In this document: positions 1 through 8,325 of the stretch, piece by piece | Layout: the number at the start of each line of letters is the position of its first letter | How positions within the stretch are numbered: position 1 is the stretch's first letter | NCBI RefSeq assembly: GCF_001570525.1 | Contig: NZ_BBXC01000015.1 | Coordinates: forward strand, 1 to 64,000 | Origin: Herbidospora sakaeratensis | GTDB lineage: Bacteria; Actinomycetota; Actinomycetes; Streptosporangiales; Streptosporangiaceae | Length of the DNA stretch: 64,000 bases | Direction of reading: 5' to 3' | Program-made: the position numbers and the translations under genes | Notes under the pieces: generated by a model | Database searches by the model: none | What the model saw: the letters and a program-made list of their open reading frames with translations, nothing else | Told to the model about the DNA's origin: nothing

Positions 1-822
1 GCCCAGGCCCCAGCGGCCCCCGCCGCCGCTCCGGCCGCGCCGGCGCAGCAGGCCCCCGCCGCGGCGGCCGCCCCCGCGCCGATCCAGGTCGACACCACCC
101 TGCGCGGCACCACGCAGAAGATGACCCGGCTGCGCAAGATCACCGCCGACCGCATGATGGAGTCGCTCCAGACGTCGGCGCAGCTCACCACGGTCGTCGA
201 GGTCGACGTGACCCGCATCGCGCGGCTGCGCGACCGGGCCAAGGCGGCGTTCGAGGCCCGCGAGGGCGTCAAGCTGTCGTTCCTGCCGTTCTTCGCGATG
301 GCGGCGGTCGAGGCCCTCAAGGTCCACCCCAAGCTCAACGCCGTGATCAACGACGAGACCAGCGAGGTGACCTACCACGACGTCGAGAACCTCGGCATCG
401 CGGTCGACACCGACAAGGGCCTCATCGTCCCGGTCGTCAAGGGCGCCGGCGACCTCAACATCGCCGGGCTGGCCCGCAAGATCGCCGACCTGGCCGAGCG
501 CACCCGCACCAACAAGATCAGCCCCGACGACATCGGCGGCGGCACCTTCACGCTGACGAACACGGGCAGCCGCGGCGCCCTGTTCGACACGCCGATCCTG
601 AACAAGCCGCAGGTCGGCATGCTCGGCACCGGCGTCGTCGTGAAGCGCCCGGTCGTCGTCGACTCGCCCGAGGGCGAGGTCATCGCGGTCCGCTCGACGG
701 TCTACCTCGCGCTGACCTACGACCACCGCCTGGTCGACGGCGCCGACGCCGCCCGCTTCCTGACGACGATCAAGCGCCGTCTCGAGGAGGGCCGCTTCGA
801 GGGCCAGCTCGGCCTGGCCTAG
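1..822 (+). CDS. sucB: Dihydrolipoamide acyltransferase (E2, succinyltransferase type), 3' part
   Basis: E2 subunit of the 2-oxoglutarate (or a related 2-oxoacid) dehydrogenase complex, which transfers the acyl group from lipoyl-lysine to CoA. The gene enters from the left edge in frame. The first ~30 codons are an Ala/Pro/Gln-rich interdomain linker, followed by the ~230-residue catalytic domain (from about base 110), which ends with the active-site motif DHRLVDG near base 720. The lipoyl and E3-binding domains lie outside the window. lipB and lipA downstream make the lipoyl cofactor this enzyme needs. I prefer SucB over the pyruvate-type E2 because of the sucB-lipB-lipA neighbourhood, but the truncated sequence does not settle the substrate. 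Confidence 0.9.
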   Translation, partial: AQAPAAPAAAPAAPAQQAPAAAAAPAPIQVDTTLRGTTQKMTRLRKITADRMMESLQTSAQLTTVVEVDVTRIARLRDRAKAAFEAREGVKLSFLPFFAMAAVEALKVHPKLNAVINDETSEVTYHDVENLGIAVDTDKGLIVPVVKGAGDLNIAGLARKIADLAERTRTNKISPDDIGGGTFTLTNTGSRGALFDTPILNKPQVGMLGTGVVVKRPVVVDSPEGEVIAVRSTVYLALTYDHRLVDGADAARFLTTIKRRLEEGRFEGQLGLA

Positions 823-830
823 TCACGCAC

Positions 831-872
831 CGGAAACCCCCGCCTGGCCTCAGGGCCGCGCGGGGGTTTCCG
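831..872. terminator. Bidirectional hairpin terminator between sucB and the convergent gene
   Basis: A perfect inverted repeat (CGGAAACCCCCGC at 831-843 against its complement at 860-872) surrounds a 16-nt loop. It lies 9 bp after the sucB stop and 20 bp from the stop of the convergent minus-strand gene, so it probably serves both. No strong T tract follows, as is usual in high-GC actinomycetes. Confidence 0.75.
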
Positions 873-891
873 CGTGTACGGGAGGACCGCG

Positions 892-2616
892 CTACTTGTG
901 CACGGGCTTCGGAACGGTGACGGCGGTCTTGAGCTTCTTCTGCGGTGTGGCGGCCGGGGGCGCGGCGGCGGGGCGCTTGGTCTTCTGGAGGGCCTCCTCG
1001 CGGCTCAGGTAGTTCGTGTAGGCGACGTCGTCGGCGTCGACCTCCGGCAGGTCGCCCTCCTCCTCGCTGGACAGGTAGCCGGTCTCGGCCCCCTTGGTCT
1101 GGAAGCCGATGAAGGCGCCGACGGCGGCGCTGATCGGGCCTGACCTGATGGCCGTCTTGAGGCGGGCGGCGGCGTCGCCGGGGAGGTGGGGCGGCTGGGC
1201 GTCGAGGTCGAGCAGGCGGATGAGGACCTCGGGGTCGGAGATCAGCGCGCCGGGTGTTCCCGGGTAGGCGTTCTGGTGGGTGGCCAGGGGGCGGGTGAAG
1301 CGGTCGGGCAAACCCTTGGTGAGGGTCAGATAGCACTGCAGGCAGCAGGCCTTGGAGATGCCGAGGGCGTCGGAGCCCGTGGTCTCGGCGACGGTGGCCG
1401 CCAGCATCTCGGCGTGCACCCCCTCGACCTCCTTGTCCTGGTTGGCGTAGGCGCGGACCCGCAGGCGGCCGTGCTTCTGCTCCAGTTCCTTCAGGTAGGC
1501 GAGGGTCTTGACCAGCCGCCGGTGGATCTTGACGTACTCGCCGTCGGCCTTGCTGCTGGTGGTGTACATGGTCTTGGCGAGTTCCTCGACGGCGGCGTTC
1601 TGGCGTTCGGCCGGCAGCCGGGACATCTCGAGGAGCCGGGCCACGCTGACGCCCATGGTCGCGGTGCCGTTGTTGGCGAAGACGGCCAGGTCGCGCCCCT
1701 TGCGGAGGACGGCGACGCAGACCCGGTCGCGGTTCTGGCAGTAGATCATGTCGGCGAGGCGGTCCATGCTGCGGTCGTCGGCCAGGCTGGGGTCGGCGGC
1801 CATGACGGCGAGCTGGTCCGGATAGGTGGTGCCGAGCACGTTCTTCTTCTGGTGCTCCATCAGGGCGGCCACCCACTTCTGGGTGAGCGTCCTGATCTGC
1901 CCCCAGTCGGCGTGCTTGGGGACGTTCTTGCGGTTGGCCGCCCGCATTGCGGGCCATCGCGCGAAGGCGCCCTCCTCGACGAGCTCGTTCATCATGGGGC
2001 GGAGCCGGGTGAGCAGGAAGCCCTTTCCCCGCACCCGCTCACAGGCGGCCTCGATCGCCTCCACCTGGCCGGGGAACGTCGGCAGGTCGGGCACCCACTT
2101 CGCCGACGCGGCGATCTCGGCCAGGATCTCGATCGGGTCGGTCGCCTTGACGCTGAACGCTCGGGCGATGAGGGCCCAGAGGTCGGCGTCCTCCGGGTCG
2201 GCGGTCAGCAGGAAGTCGTAGGGCGGGTCGGGGAGGACTCCGCGGAGGCCCTCGACCAGGTCGCGGGCGATCCGGAGGTCGTCGCCGCCGCTGCCGTCGT
2301 CGAGGGCGGCGACGACCTTCTTGACGGCCGCGCGGTTGCGCTCGACGACCTGCCGCAGCACGGAGAGGTCCGTGAGGGGGAGCTCGGCGTGGAGCTGGAG
2401 GAGGTCGTCGGAGGGAAGCTCGTTCTCGAAGCTCTCGTCGGCGTCCTCGGCCTCGTCGCCGTCGTCGGCGGCGGGGTCCTCGGACATGGCGTCGTCGGGC
2501 TCGGGCCCGGCGTTCCGGTCGTCGGGGATTTCCTCGCCGGAGTCGCCGGAGTCGTCGGAGATGACGATGACCTCGGGCTTCTTCTTCACCGGCTGCTTCT
2601 TCTTCGATTTGTGCAT
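892..2616 (-). CDS. Unknown protein with a C-terminal cytidine-deaminase-like motif and acidic N-terminus
   Basis: 574 aa, no close family recognised. The N-terminus is lysine-rich (residues 1-13), then a hydrophobic VIVIS patch followed by a Ser/Asp/Glu-rich acidic tract to about residue 70. The middle is mostly helical. Near the C-terminus a zinc-deaminase-like signature is visible: H401-A-E403 followed 22 residues later by C425-x-x-C428, the HAE...CxxC arrangement of the deaminase fold. The last ~30 residues are again Lys/Pro/Ala-rich. It has no signal peptide or membrane segment. A good Shine-Dalgarno (GGAGGA) precedes the ATG. It sits alone, divergent from the TIGR01777 gene. Deaminase-fold domains of this kind occur in bacterial toxin systems and nucleic-acid editors; assignment here rests on the motif only. 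Confidence 0.55.
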   Translation of the reverse strand: MHKSKKKQPVKKKPEVIVISDDSGDSGEEIPDDRNAGPEPDDAMSEDPAADDGDEAEDADESFENELPSDDLLQLHAELPLTDLSVLRQVVERNRAAVKKVVAALDDGSGGDDLRIARDLVEGLRGVLPDPPYDFLLTADPEDADLWALIARAFSVKATDPIEILAEIAASAKWVPDLPTFPGQVEAIEAACERVRGKGFLLTRLRPMMNELVEEGAFARWPAMRAANRKNVPKHADWGQIRTLTQKWVAALMEHQKKNVLGTTYPDQLAVMAADPSLADDRSMDRLADMIYCQNRDRVCVAVLRKGRDLAVFANNGTATMGVSVARLLEMSRLPAERQNAAVEELAKTMYTTSSKADGEYVKIHRRLVKTLAYLKELEQKHGRLRVRAYANQDKEVEGVHAEMLAATVAETTGSDALGISKACCLQCYLTLTKGLPDRFTRPLATHQNAYPGTPGALISDPEVLIRLLDLDAQPPHLPGDAAARLKTAIRSGPISAAVGAFIGFQTKGAETGYLSSEEEGDLPEVDADDVAYTNYLSREEALQKTKRPAAAPPAATPQKKLKTAVTVPKPVHK

Positions 2617-2727
2617 CGCAGTCCTCCCGCCGTGGTCGCGCTCCGGTCATGGTCCATCACAAATGACGTTTGAACGAGACCCTGTCCGGTACGTCACCGA
2701 ACGGGGGCGTGATACGAAGGGGTAATC

Positions 2728-3621
2728 ATGAAGATCGCGGTGACGGGGGCCTCGGGCCTCATCGGGACGGCGCTGACCGCCTCCCTGCGGCAGTCGGGTC
2801 ACGAGGTGCTCTCGCTGGTCCGCCGACCGCCCGGCGGCCCCGGCCAGGTCCAGTGGGACCCTTCTGGCGGCGTGCTCGACCCGGCCGACCTGGCGGGCGT
2901 CGAGGCGGTCGTCCATCTGGCGGGGGCGGGCATCGGCGACCACCGGTGGACCGACTCGTACAAGAAGACGGTCATGGAGAGCCGCCGCAAGGGCACCTCG
3001 ACGCTGGTCAAGGCGCTCAACGCGATGGACAAGCCCCCCTCGGTGCTGCTGTCGGGGTCGGCGGTCGGCTACTACGGCGACACCCGCGACCGGCTCGTCG
3101 ACGAGACCGCGCCCCGGGGCGCCGGGTTCCTCGCCGACGTCTGCGGGGCCTGGGAGGAGGCCGCGCAGCCCGCCCGGGAGTCGGGCATGCGGGTGGTGAC
3201 CATGCGGACGGGCGTGGTGTTGTCGAAGCGGGGCGGGATGCTGGGGCAGATCCTGCCGATCTTCCGGATCGGGCTGGGCGCTCCCCTGGGGTCGGGCGAG
3301 CAGTACCTGTCGTGGATCTCGGTGCCCGACTGGGTGAGCGCCGCGCGGTTCCTGCTGGGGGCCGACATCGACGGCGCGGTGAACCTGACGGCGCCCGAGC
3401 CGGTGACCAACAAGACGTTCACCAAGGAGGTCGCGGCGGCGGTGAAGCGGCCGTCGATGCCGCTGGCCGTGCCGGGGTTCGTGCTGAAGACGGCCGTCGG
3501 CGGGTTCGCCGAGGAGGGCATCCTGATGGGGCAGCGGGCGGTGCCGGCGCGGCTGACCGCCGCGGGGCACCACTTCTCCCACCCCACGATCAAGGAAGCC
3601 CTGGCAGACGCCCTGCGGTGA
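2728..3621 (+). CDS. TIGR01777-family NAD(P)-binding epimerase-like protein
   Basis: 297 aa extended short-chain dehydrogenase/reductase of the YfcH/SDR39U1 group. Visible features are the N-terminal Rossmann motif TGASGLIG (residues 6-13), the HLAGAGI motif near residue 65, YYGD near residue 115 and the family-typical WISVPDWV segment near residue 195. Full length for the family. The ATG at 2728 is preceded by a GAAGGGG ribosome site. The substrate of these proteins is unknown. In actinobacteria they are frequently found beside sucB/lipB, as here, so a link to lipoate or 2-oxoacid metabolism is plausible but unproven. Confidence 0.85.
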   Translation: MKIAVTGASGLIGTALTASLRQSGHEVLSLVRRPPGGPGQVQWDPSGGVLDPADLAGVEAVVHLAGAGIGDHRWTDSYKKTVMESRRKGTSTLVKALNAMDKPPSVLLSGSAVGYYGDTRDRLVDETAPRGAGFLADVCGAWEEAAQPARESGMRVVTMRTGVVLSKRGGMLGQILPIFRIGLGAPLGSGEQYLSWISVPDWVSAARFLLGADIDGAVNLTAPEPVTNKTFTKEVAAAVKRPSMPLAVPGFVLKTAVGGFAEEGILMGQRAVPARLTAAGHHFSHPTIKEALADALR

Positions 3622-3678
3622 GGGAGCGTCTCCCGTAGCATGGGCCCCCTCATTTGGCCGACGACACGGGAGTGAAGC

Positions 3679-4428
3679 ATGGGACGCAGCGGGCAGTCGC
3701 ACATCGTCGCGATCGGCGGCGGGTCGTTCCGCCCGACCGAGCGGTTCGGGACGCTGGAGGCCACCGGGCTGCTCCGTTACGTGCTCGACCTCACCGGCGT
3801 CGACCGGCCCAAGCTGGGCCTGATCGCCACGGCCGTCGGCGACCAGCCCGACTGGCTGCTGAAGATGTACGAGGCCTTCCGGTCCTTCGACGTCGACCTC
3901 AGCCACCTGTCGCTGTTCCCGATGCCCAACGTCGCCGACCCGCGCGAGTGGCTGCTGGAGCAGGACGCCGTCTACGTCAGCGGCGGCAGCGTCGCCAACC
4001 TGATGGCGTTGTGGCGGCTCCACGGCCTCGACGAGGCCATGGAGGAGGCCTGGAACAACGGCGTCGTGCTGGCGGGCCAGAGCGCGGGCGCGTTGTGCTG
4101 GCACGTGGGCGGCAATACCGACTCCTTCGGGCCGGAGCTGCGGCCGTGGGCCGAGGGGCTCGGGCTGCTGCCCTACTCGTGCGGGGTCCACTACAACAGC
4201 GACGTCCAGCGCCGTGACCTGCTGCAGCGGTCGGTCGCCTCGGGCGAGCTGCCCGACGGTTACGCCGCCGACGAGGGCGTCGCGCTCCACTACGTCGGGA
4301 CCGAGTTCATCCAGGCCGTGACGGTCGATCCCCACGGGTACGCGTACCGGATCGAAAGAGATGGTGAAGAAGGGGTCAAGGAGTTCCGTATCGAACCACG
4401 GCGACTCGCGTCTACAGTTGACGTGTGA
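3679..4428 (+). CDS. Peptidase E (S51)-like type 1 glutamine amidotransferase-fold protein
   Basis: 249 aa. The N-terminus IVAIGGGSF and the segment GQSAGALCW carrying the presumed nucleophile S135 (nucleophile elbow) are the hallmarks of the S51 dipeptidase E / cyanophycinase group. [12 protein letters not shown] segment around residue 105 also fits the family. Cytoplasmic, no signal peptide. Probably cleaves a small Asp-containing peptide, but specificity cannot be read from the sequence. The start has a GGGAG ribosome site, and TAGCAT at 3636-3641 is a possible -10. Its stop overlaps the lipB start by 4 bp (GTGA), so the two are translationally coupled. Confidence 0.8.
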   Translation: MGRSGQSHIVAIGGGSFRPTERFGTLEATGLLRYVLDLTGVDRPKLGLIATAVGDQPDWLLKMYEAFRSFDVDLSHLSLFPMPNVADPREWLLEQDAVYVSGGSVANLMALWRLHGLDEAMEEAWNNGVVLAGQSAGALCWHVGGNTDSFGPELRPWAEGLGLLPYSCGVHYNSDVQRRDLLQRSVASGELPDGYAADEGVALHYVGTEFIQAVTVDPHGYAYRIERDGEEGVKEFRIEPRRLASTVDV

Positions 4429-5096
4429 GGCTGGCGATCGTCCGACTTGGTGTCGATGTCCCCTATGAACAGGCGTGGAGCCTGCAGCGGGTCGTCCATC
4501 GGCGCCGCGTCGCCGACGAACTGCCCGACACGGCCCTCCTCCTGGAGCACGCGCCGGTCTACACGGCCGGCAAGCGCACCCGCCCGGCCGACCGGCCGTC
4601 CGACGGCACCCCGGTCATCGACGTCGACCGGGGCGGCAGCGTCACCTGGCACGGCCCCGGCCAGCTCGTGGGCTACCCGATCGCCAAGATCGACGACGTC
4701 ATCCCCTACGTACGGCTGCTCGAAGAGGTCCTGATCCAGGTGTGCGCCGACTTCGGCGTGGTCGCCGGGCGGGTCGAGGGGCGGCCCGGGGTGTGGGTGC
4801 GCGGCGAGGCCCACCACGGCATCCCCGACCGGCGCCTGGGCGCCATCGGCATCCGGGTCGAGCGCGGCGTGACGATGCACGGCTTCGCGCTCAACTGCGC
4901 CAACGACCTGAGCTGGTTCAACCGGATCGTGCCGTGCGGCATCCCCGACGCGGGGGTCACCTCGTTGTCGGCCGAGACCGGCCGGCGCATCACGGTCGAC
5001 GAGGTCATCCCGTTCGCCGAGAAGCGGCTGGGCGACGCGTTCGGCGCCGAACCCGTGTCGATGTTCGAAGAGGAATTGCTCGGACGCCGGCAATAA
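4425..5096 (+). CDS. lipB: Octanoyl-[acyl-carrier-protein]:protein transferase LipB with altered catalytic lysine
   Basis: 223 aa. Transfers octanoate from acyl carrier protein to lipoyl domains, the first step of lipoate assembly on E2 and GcvH. Family blocks are clear: [12 protein letters not shown] (around residue 68-79), [10 protein letters not shown] and the catalytic cysteine C171 in IVPCGI. The position of the second catalytic residue, a lysine in characterised LipB proteins (K135 in E. coli, K142 in M. tuberculosis, in an RKIAAIG-like motif), is R137 here (PDRRLGAIG). The 34-residue spacing to C171 matches the M. tuberculosis K142-C176 spacing, so the alignment is secure. GTG start overlaps the upstream stop. 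lipA lies 7.8 kb downstream. Confidence 0.93.
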   Translation: MRLAIVRLGVDVPYEQAWSLQRVVHRRRVADELPDTALLLEHAPVYTAGKRTRPADRPSDGTPVIDVDRGGSVTWHGPGQLVGYPIAKIDDVIPYVRLLEEVLIQVCADFGVVAGRVEGRPGVWVRGEAHHGIPDRRLGAIGIRVERGVTMHGFALNCANDLSWFNRIVPCGIPDAGVTSLSAETGRRITVDEVIPFAEKRLGDAFGAEPVSMFEEELLGRRQ

Positions 5097-5136
5097 CTCC
5101 TTTGAATTGGAACACCAGGTGGCCGCATTCCATGCC

Positions 5137-5148
5137 TAGACTGCGATC
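5137..5148 (+). promoter_or_regulatory. Leaderless -10 element before the 82-aa gene
   Basis: TAGACT at 5137-5142 ends 6 nt before the ATG at 5149, placing the expected transcription start at or next to the start codon. No Shine-Dalgarno is present. No convincing -35 is visible at the right spacing. Confidence 0.5.
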
Positions 5149-5397
5149 ATGACGAACGGCGGACCTCGTCCGGACGCGATGCTGGACCATCTGATCGCCG
5201 TGCTCTCCCAGCTCACCACGGAAGACCCGCCGAGCGACCCGCAGGCCGCCGAGGCGCGGGCCATGCTGGAACTCGGCATCGACGTGGCCTATCTCGACGA
5301 CCCGGAGGGCGCGGCGAAGGCCGCGGAATGGCTGCAACAGCGCGTGAAGCTCATTTTGGGGCAGCTGGAAGAATGCCGAATGGGATTCGTCGAGTAG
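5149..5397 (+). CDS. Small conserved hypothetical protein (82 aa)
   Basis: An acidic, predicted all-helical protein with no signal peptide, cysteines for metal binding or known motif. I do not recognise the family. It sits between lipB and the secreted metalloprotease. Codon use and GC match its neighbours, and the start is supported by a leaderless -10 box. Probably a genuine gene. Confidence 0.6.
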   Translation: MTNGGPRPDAMLDHLIAVLSQLTTEDPPSDPQAAEARAMLELGIDVAYLDDPEGAAKAAEWLQQRVKLILGQLEECRMGFVE

Positions 5398-5443
5398 AGG
5401 GGTACTCAAGCCTTCCGGGCGAAAGAGCACGACCGTCGGAGGC

Positions 5444-8170
5444 ATGCCGACCCGTACCCTCCGGGTGGTCCTGGCCCTGTTCCTGACGTTCTCCGGGATC
5501 ACCCTTCTCACCGCACCAGCACGAGCGGCCGCCACGCAGCCGCTCACCGTCCGCGTGCTGCTGGTCTCGTGCGTCGACCCCTGTGACGAGACCGGGCTCG
5601 AAGGTCTCGGCGGGGGCGCCCCCGACTTCTACGCCGAGATCGCCTACGCCGGGTTCCCGACGTACCGCACGCCGCGCGCCGCCGACGACCAGACGCAGAT
5701 CGCGCCCTTCTGGACGATCACCCAGCAGGTCCCCACGACGGTCGTCGACCAGGAGATCTCGGTCCTGATCAAGGACCACGACTCCACGTCGGCCGACGAC
5801 CTGGCCGACAGCTCCCCTCGTGTGGGCGACCCATACACCCGGTTCACCGTGAACATGATCGACGGAGAGGTGACCGGCGACCTGACCGGGACCGGCTGCG
5901 TCGCCGGCAACGGCGAGCCGAGCGGCGGCGTCTTCGGCGCCGACCCCCAGCCCAGCGTCCAGGTCTGCCTGGAGATCACCCCGGCCCCGGCGGCCGACTC
6001 CGACGGCGACGGGTTCACCGACTACGAGGAGTACCGGGGCCGCGACTTCAACGGCGACGACGTCGTCGACCTGGTCCTGCCGGACGCCGACCCCGCCCGC
6101 CGCGACCTCTACGTCGAGGTCGACTACATGGCCGGGCGCAAGCCGCAGAACGGCGTCTACGCCGACGTGGCGCAGGCCTTCCGCGACGCGCCGGTGACCA
6201 ACCCGCAGACCGGCGCCACCGGAATCGCGCTGCACCTCATCGAGGACGAGCAGCTCACGTTCGTCAACGACATCGACTTCTCCGACACCCGGGTGCCCGG
6301 GCCGGGCAACGACTTCGACGACGTCAAGCTGGGCTCGGGGCCGTGCGGGGCGGGCGCGGGGTCGTTCATGTCGGCGGCCGACCGGTCGAGCCCGCTCTGC
6401 CAGGAGATCCACGCCTTCAAGCGCCAGCGGTTCCGGTACGCCATGTTCATCAACGAGCTGACCGGCGGCGGCCGCACCTCCGGGCGGGCCGAGCTGCACG
6501 AGCGGGGCGGCAACGACTTCGTCGTGTCGCTGGGCGCCTGGCCCGACTTCGCCAACGTCGGCGGGCAGCGGGCGGCCGAGGCGGCCACGCTGATGCACGA
6601 GCTCGGCCACACGCTGGGCCTGGCCCACGGCGGGCGGCGCGACAACGGCACCCTCGACCCGGTCAACTGCAAGCCCAACTACTACAGCGTCATGAACTAC
6701 CTCCGGCAGTTCGCCAACTACGACGCCGGCCGGGACCTCGACTTCCAGGAGAACGCGGCCGAGACGCTGGTGGAGAACGACCTCGACGAGGTGAAGACGC
6801 CCGGGTTGCAGAACGCGCCCCGGTTCGTGATCTATGGCGCGCCGGCCGCGACCGGCCCGACCTGGTTCCGGGTCAGCGCGGCGAACGCGATCGACTGGAC
6901 CAACACCGGCGCCCCGGCCGACGCGAGCGCCACGTCGAACGTGAACTTCTTCCCGTGGGAGGGCGCGGAGTGCTCCGGCACGTCGTCGTCGGAGACGCTG
7001 ATCAGCCACCCCGACTGGGACCGGCTGCAGTACTCCTTCACCGGCAGCCCCTACTTCTCCGACGGCTCCCACGGCACGATGCCCGCCGAGGTCACCTACG
7101 AGGAGGCCACCCGGGTCGCCACCAGCGACCTGACCGTCGGGCTGAGCTTCGACAAGAGCGCGGCGGCCCCCGGCGAGACGGTCACCGCCCGCGCCGCCGT
7201 GACCAACAAGGGCGCCCAGGCGTCGGAGGGCGCCACGGTCACCGTCGGCGGCACGACCCGGCAGCTGCCGCCGCTGGGCTCGGCCACCGAGGAGTTCCCC
7301 TCGACCGTGCCGTGCGACGTCGCCGACGGCGCGACCCGGTCGGCCACCGCGACGGTGGCCGCCACGAACGAGGGTGCGGGGCTGACGGGCGACAACACCG
7401 CCACGGCGAGCTACACGGTCAACGCGCCGCAGGTGACGGTGTCGGTCGCCGCCACGCCGTCGGTGAAGGCGGGCGAGGCGGTCGCGTACGCGGTGACGTA
7501 CCAGAACGAGGGGACCTCGGCCGCGAGCGGCGCGAGACTGACCCTCACCCCGCCGCCGGGGGTGCGCACCACCGGCCCCCTGACCCGCGACCTCGGCACG
7601 CTGGCCCCCGGGCAGCAGGGCACGGTCACGATCACCGGGCGGCCGAGCCTGCTCACCGAGGCGGGCGCGCTCCAGGCCGCGGCGACGGTCGTCTACGGCT
7701 CCAACGCCTGCGCCTATGAGGCGTCCGGATCGGCGACGACCACGGTCACGGTCCAGGCGCCGAGCCGCGACCCGATGCTCCCGGCCCTGTGGGCGCTGCG
7801 CGGCGACCTGCAGACGACCGAGGTGCTGGCCCGGGTGCACGCCACCGACCAGCGTCACGACACCAACGGCGACGGCACGCTCAGCCGCCAGGAGACCGGC
7901 GCGGCGTTCCTGCTGCCGGTGCTCCAGCCCCGGCGGTTGCGGGCCGAGATGCTGGCCACGCTGCTGAACCTGGGCACCCGGCGGATCAACGCCGGCACCC
8001 GGGTCGAGACCGTCACGATCAGGCGGCTCGGCCTGGAGACGGTCGGCGACGCCGTCAGATACGCCCAGGCCACCCTCACCCAACCTCCATCGCTCGCGAA
8101 CGTGATCCGTTACACCGACGCCACACTGGCGCTCACGGAAATCAACGCGGGCATCGCGGAACGCTACTGA
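5444..8170 (+). CDS. Secreted metzincin-like zinc metalloprotease with CARDB/DUF11-like repeats and EF-hand-like sites
   Basis: 908 aa. Signal peptide (residues 1-30: Arg-containing n-region, hydrophobic core, cleavage near ARAAA). Zinc-binding motif HELGHTLGLAH at H385/E386/H389/H395, followed by a metzincin Met-turn SVMNY around residue 410. Two calcium-loop-like segments: DSDGDGFTDYEE near residue 185 and DTNGDGTLSRQE near residue 807. Residues ~560-770 hold two immunoglobulin-like conserved repeats (CARDB, then DUF11-like), usual for surface or secreted proteins. Probably an extracellular protease; substrate unknown. The purine-rich GGAGG lies only 1 nt from the annotated ATG, so a start a few codons downstream is possible. 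A strong hairpin follows the stop. Confidence 0.85.
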   Translation: MPTRTLRVVLALFLTFSGITLLTAPARAAATQPLTVRVLLVSCVDPCDETGLEGLGGGAPDFYAEIAYAGFPTYRTPRAADDQTQIAPFWTITQQVPTTVVDQEISVLIKDHDSTSADDLADSSPRVGDPYTRFTVNMIDGEVTGDLTGTGCVAGNGEPSGGVFGADPQPSVQVCLEITPAPAADSDGDGFTDYEEYRGRDFNGDDVVDLVLPDADPARRDLYVEVDYMAGRKPQNGVYADVAQAFRDAPVTNPQTGATGIALHLIEDEQLTFVNDIDFSDTRVPGPGNDFDDVKLGSGPCGAGAGSFMSAADRSSPLCQEIHAFKRQRFRYAMFINELTGGGRTSGRAELHERGGNDFVVSLGAWPDFANVGGQRAAEAATLMHELGHTLGLAHGGRRDNGTLDPVNCKPNYYSVMNYLRQFANYDAGRDLDFQENAAETLVENDLDEVKTPGLQNAPRFVIYGAPAATGPTWFRVSAANAIDWTNTGAPADASATSNVNFFPWEGAECSGTSSSETLISHPDWDRLQYSFTGSPYFSDGSHGTMPAEVTYEEATRVATSDLTVGLSFDKSAAAPGETVTARAAVTNKGAQASEGATVTVGGTTRQLPPLGSATEEFPSTVPCDVADGATRSATATVAATNEGAGLTGDNTATASYTVNAPQVTVSVAATPSVKAGEAVAYAVTYQNEGTSAASGARLTLTPPPGVRTTGPLTRDLGTLAPGQQGTVTITGRPSLLTEAGALQAAATVVYGSNACAYEASGSATTTVTVQAPSRDPMLPALWALRGDLQTTEVLARVHATDQRHDTNGDGTLSRQETGAAFLLPVLQPRRLRAEMLATLLNLGTRRINAGTRVETVTIRRLGLETVGDAVRYAQATLTQPPSLANVIRYTDATLALTEINAGIAERY

Positions 8171-8179
8171 TCCAGGAGG

Positions 8180-8213
8180 ACGCGGGCGCCTCACGGGCGC
8201 CCGCGTTTCCCTT
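8180..8213 (+). terminator. Rho-independent terminator after the metalloprotease gene
   Basis: An 11-bp perfect GC stem (8180-8190 with 8196-8206) around a 5-nt loop is followed by TTTCCCTTT, 9 bp after the stop codon. Confidence 0.85.
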
Positions 8214-8215
8214 TG

Positions 8216-8244
8216 TTTACATCACGCCGGAAAGTAACTATCTT
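8216..8244 (+). promoter_or_regulatory. Promoter of the conservon operon
   Basis: TTTACA (8216-8221), a 17-bp spacer, then TATCTT (8239-8244), inside an unusually AT-rich patch. It lies about 80 bp upstream of the ATG at 8326 and just after the preceding terminator. Spacing and sequence fit a housekeeping sigma factor. Confidence 0.7.
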
Positions 8245-8325
8245 GCTCCAACATGGGCGGCGCCATGGGGCGCCTCCGCACGCGTTCGGGGGCGCTGAAC
8301 GTCGCTTTCGAACGAGACGAGAGCC

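Noticed and set aside
770-1957. Long minus-strand open frame rich in Arg, Gly and Pro overlapping the deaminase-like gene
   Set aside because: Out-of-frame shadow of the 892-2616 gene; no ribosome site and composition typical of GC-rich noise.
5351-8194. 947-codon open frame antisense to the metalloprotease gene
   Set aside because: Low-complexity Val/Gly/Arg/Asp translation with no motif; the opposite strand encodes signal peptide, HExxH and repeats.
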